Of a DNA stretch of 64,000 nucleotides, positions 62,241-64,000 are shown in pieces. The position numbers were made by a program, and so were the translations under genes. This stretch comes from Otis tarda (taxonomy: Eukaryota; Chordata; Aves; Otidiformes; Otididae), in contig CM048557.1 of NCBI GenBank assembly GCA_026413225.1, positions 39,537,371 through 39,601,370 on the forward strand, given 5' to 3'. Numbering within the stretch: the first letter of the stretch is position 1; each line of letters begins with the position of its first letter. The notes beneath the pieces are model-generated. The model did no database searches and was not told where the DNA came from. It was given only the letters and a program-made list of their open reading frames with translations.

Positions 62241-64000
62241 CAAATGTTAACTGGTATTCCAAAGTGAAGGATTCTCAGATATAGAGCTGTCTTTATTGCA
62301 TAAAAAAAATTATCAGTGAGTGAGAGAGGAGAAAAAATGTCTAACTGTAGGTTGCTCTTCAAGACACTTGTCAGGGATATGCAACATAGGGATTAATAGA
62401 GATTCTAGTCCCAGGAAACTAGGGATAGTTATGCGGAAGTGATACAATTTTCAGTGGAGTCACTGGAAAAAAACATCTCAGGATGGTCCATGATATCTGG
62501 GTTTTGCACACACATGGGGAAAATGAAATTCGAGTTTTGGCTCTAAAGCTCTTCCACAGGGCAAGTAAAATTGTTCCTTGTGAGTGGTGCAGTTAGGTGT
62601 TGCTCTTATTTTTCATGGATGGAGGGATGAAAATATCTTAATGTAAGATAATTCACACCTTAAATGGAGGGATCTTTGTGGTAGACAAGAAGGCACCTAC
62701 CTCTGCTTAGAAAAGAAGTTTAAGAACCTGGTTTGTACTCTTTTTTTCTGTTTTATACTCAGAACATCTGTAAACCTTTTTATAGCCTCCTAGTTCTTAC
62801 CATGAGATCTTTTTCTGTGTGAGAAGTTTGATTTGCCAGATGCCCCCTTAAATTAGGATATGCAGCACTCACCCTGCCTTAGTACTTTTTTTAGGAAATA
62901 CTGCAAAGAAACATAGATATTATGATAGATTAATACAGCCTCAGGTACTATATGCTCCTCTGTTCGTCTATGCTCCTCTAGTGCTCAGTAAATGCAACGT
63001 AATTACACATAGCTAGGTTGGAAACTAAAGAAGGATAAGTAGTGTTCTGCACTCTATTTTGGCCAAAAGGCCCTCTTGGGGACTGTTACCATGGCTCAAC
63101 TGATACACAACAGTTAAATCGTGAGAACTTCATTGTAGGCAAATCCTATAAAGGCTTCCTAAATCTCTCAGAAAGATCCTGGAACAATGATATGTGTCAA
63201 TCCCTCTGCACTACTTTCCTGCCTCCTTAATACTTCCACAATTATAACCAGATTTCTTCTTCTGTTCAGTATCACTCCTACTCTTCTCCACAACTCAGGA
63301 AGTGATCCGATTCTCCTCTTGCTGCGAAACACATCGGAGTATCTGCCTGTCTGATTAACAATATCAGACTCATGTCTTATCTTTCTGCAATTGGACATAC
63401 TCAGTTGTGAGCTTGTAAGGGAACTGACTTAGAGACAGTCTGTATAACCCTGTGAAGATTAATGTATGCTGCTGAATCTCTCGCTACAGGAGTTCCCACT
63501 GGACGGCAGGATGGGAGTAGTAGGATATTTTGTTGTCTATGGCTATGACATTATGTCCTAGTTTCACACACCACAGTACAAAGCAGTCATTCTACTCTGA
63601 GAAAAGTTACTTACAGGATTTCTGTAGATGGAATATCAGAAAGGTAAAAATTATTTTATCAGAATGAATCACCCCAAGCCTCTTCCTAAGAAAGGCTTTA
63701 GTTTGGTAATCGCATTATACAGCTTCGTGGAAACTAGCACCTTGCAGATACGTGCTACCCTGCATGATCCTGAATGTTGGGTGGTTTTAGTAGTTCTCAC
63801 CTGTACCTAGTTTCCAGACCATCTATACATTCCTCATCATTGTTGTGCAATATATTTCTGCTGTGATTCCTGACATTTTTCATGGTCAGACATAGAGCTG
63901 TATTAAAAATCAGTAAATACAATGCTTACTTGTATTATTTCTCTTAGATGTCAGACTGTCTCCTTCACACCTTGTCTCCCCCATTCTGCTCCTTTTCTTT
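62241..64000. other. Unique AT-rich non-coding DNA
   Basis: Nothing recognised to the end of the window. Open frames are under 80 codons. Confidence 0.55.

Noticed and set aside
1-64000. Possibility of a novel gene system or operon
   Set aside because: The window is eukaryotic, repeat-rich and without supportable host exons. Apart from transposable-element remnants and short motifs I find no coordinated set of genes.

Overview
This window looks like bird nuclear DNA: AT-rich, non-coding, with no prokaryotic gene organisation. The main evidence is at least nine CR1 (chicken repeat 1) LINE fragments. Most carry the CR1 3' tail of ATTCTATG-type octamers, and the longer ones encode C-terminal ORF2 reverse transcriptase. 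There are also three solo LTRs that resemble LTR families common in avian genomes. The species cannot be fixed. I found no convincing host exon, tRNA, rRNA or known ncRNA, so the window is either intergenic or lies inside a large intron.

Layout. 1-7784: unique AT-rich sequence. 7785-10094: a long CR1 copy on the + strand, with ORF2 broken by one stop and one 13-bp deletion. 10536-10842 (-) and 15311-15609 (+): short CR1 3' ends. 18841-20965: an older, badly decayed CR1 copy on the - strand. 20966-29447: unique sequence holding a 13-bp perfect hairpin, a possible X-box, a strong G-quadruplex motif, an E-box cluster and an ancient GGCCAGATTTTCA repeat. 29448-30624: a minus-strand LTR split by a CR1. 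32397-34714: a second, different minus-strand LTR, bounded by an exact 6-bp AAATCC duplication and also split by a young CR1. 35918-36328 (-) and 37666-37744 (+): CR1 fragments. 38711-38820: an ancient LINE relic. 39313-39743: a plus-strand solo LTR. 39744-49340: unique sequence with a forkhead-like perfect palindrome. 49341-50203 (-) and 53926-54241 (+): two CR1 copies of one subfamily in inverted orientation. 54242-64000: unique sequence with two possible ancient repeat relics.

How the parts relate. The window is a layered record of retrotransposition. Ancient amniote repeats are barely visible. Endogenous retrovirus insertions came later and were reduced to solo LTRs, and CR1 copies then landed inside two of those LTRs, in antisense orientation both times. 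No element here looks autonomous today. I see no new multi-gene system. The most interesting points are the nested insertions with readable duplications, the shared FTDD active-site variant in two CR1 copies, the CR1 subfamily signatures, and several perfect short hairpins, one of which looks like a template-switch mutation.
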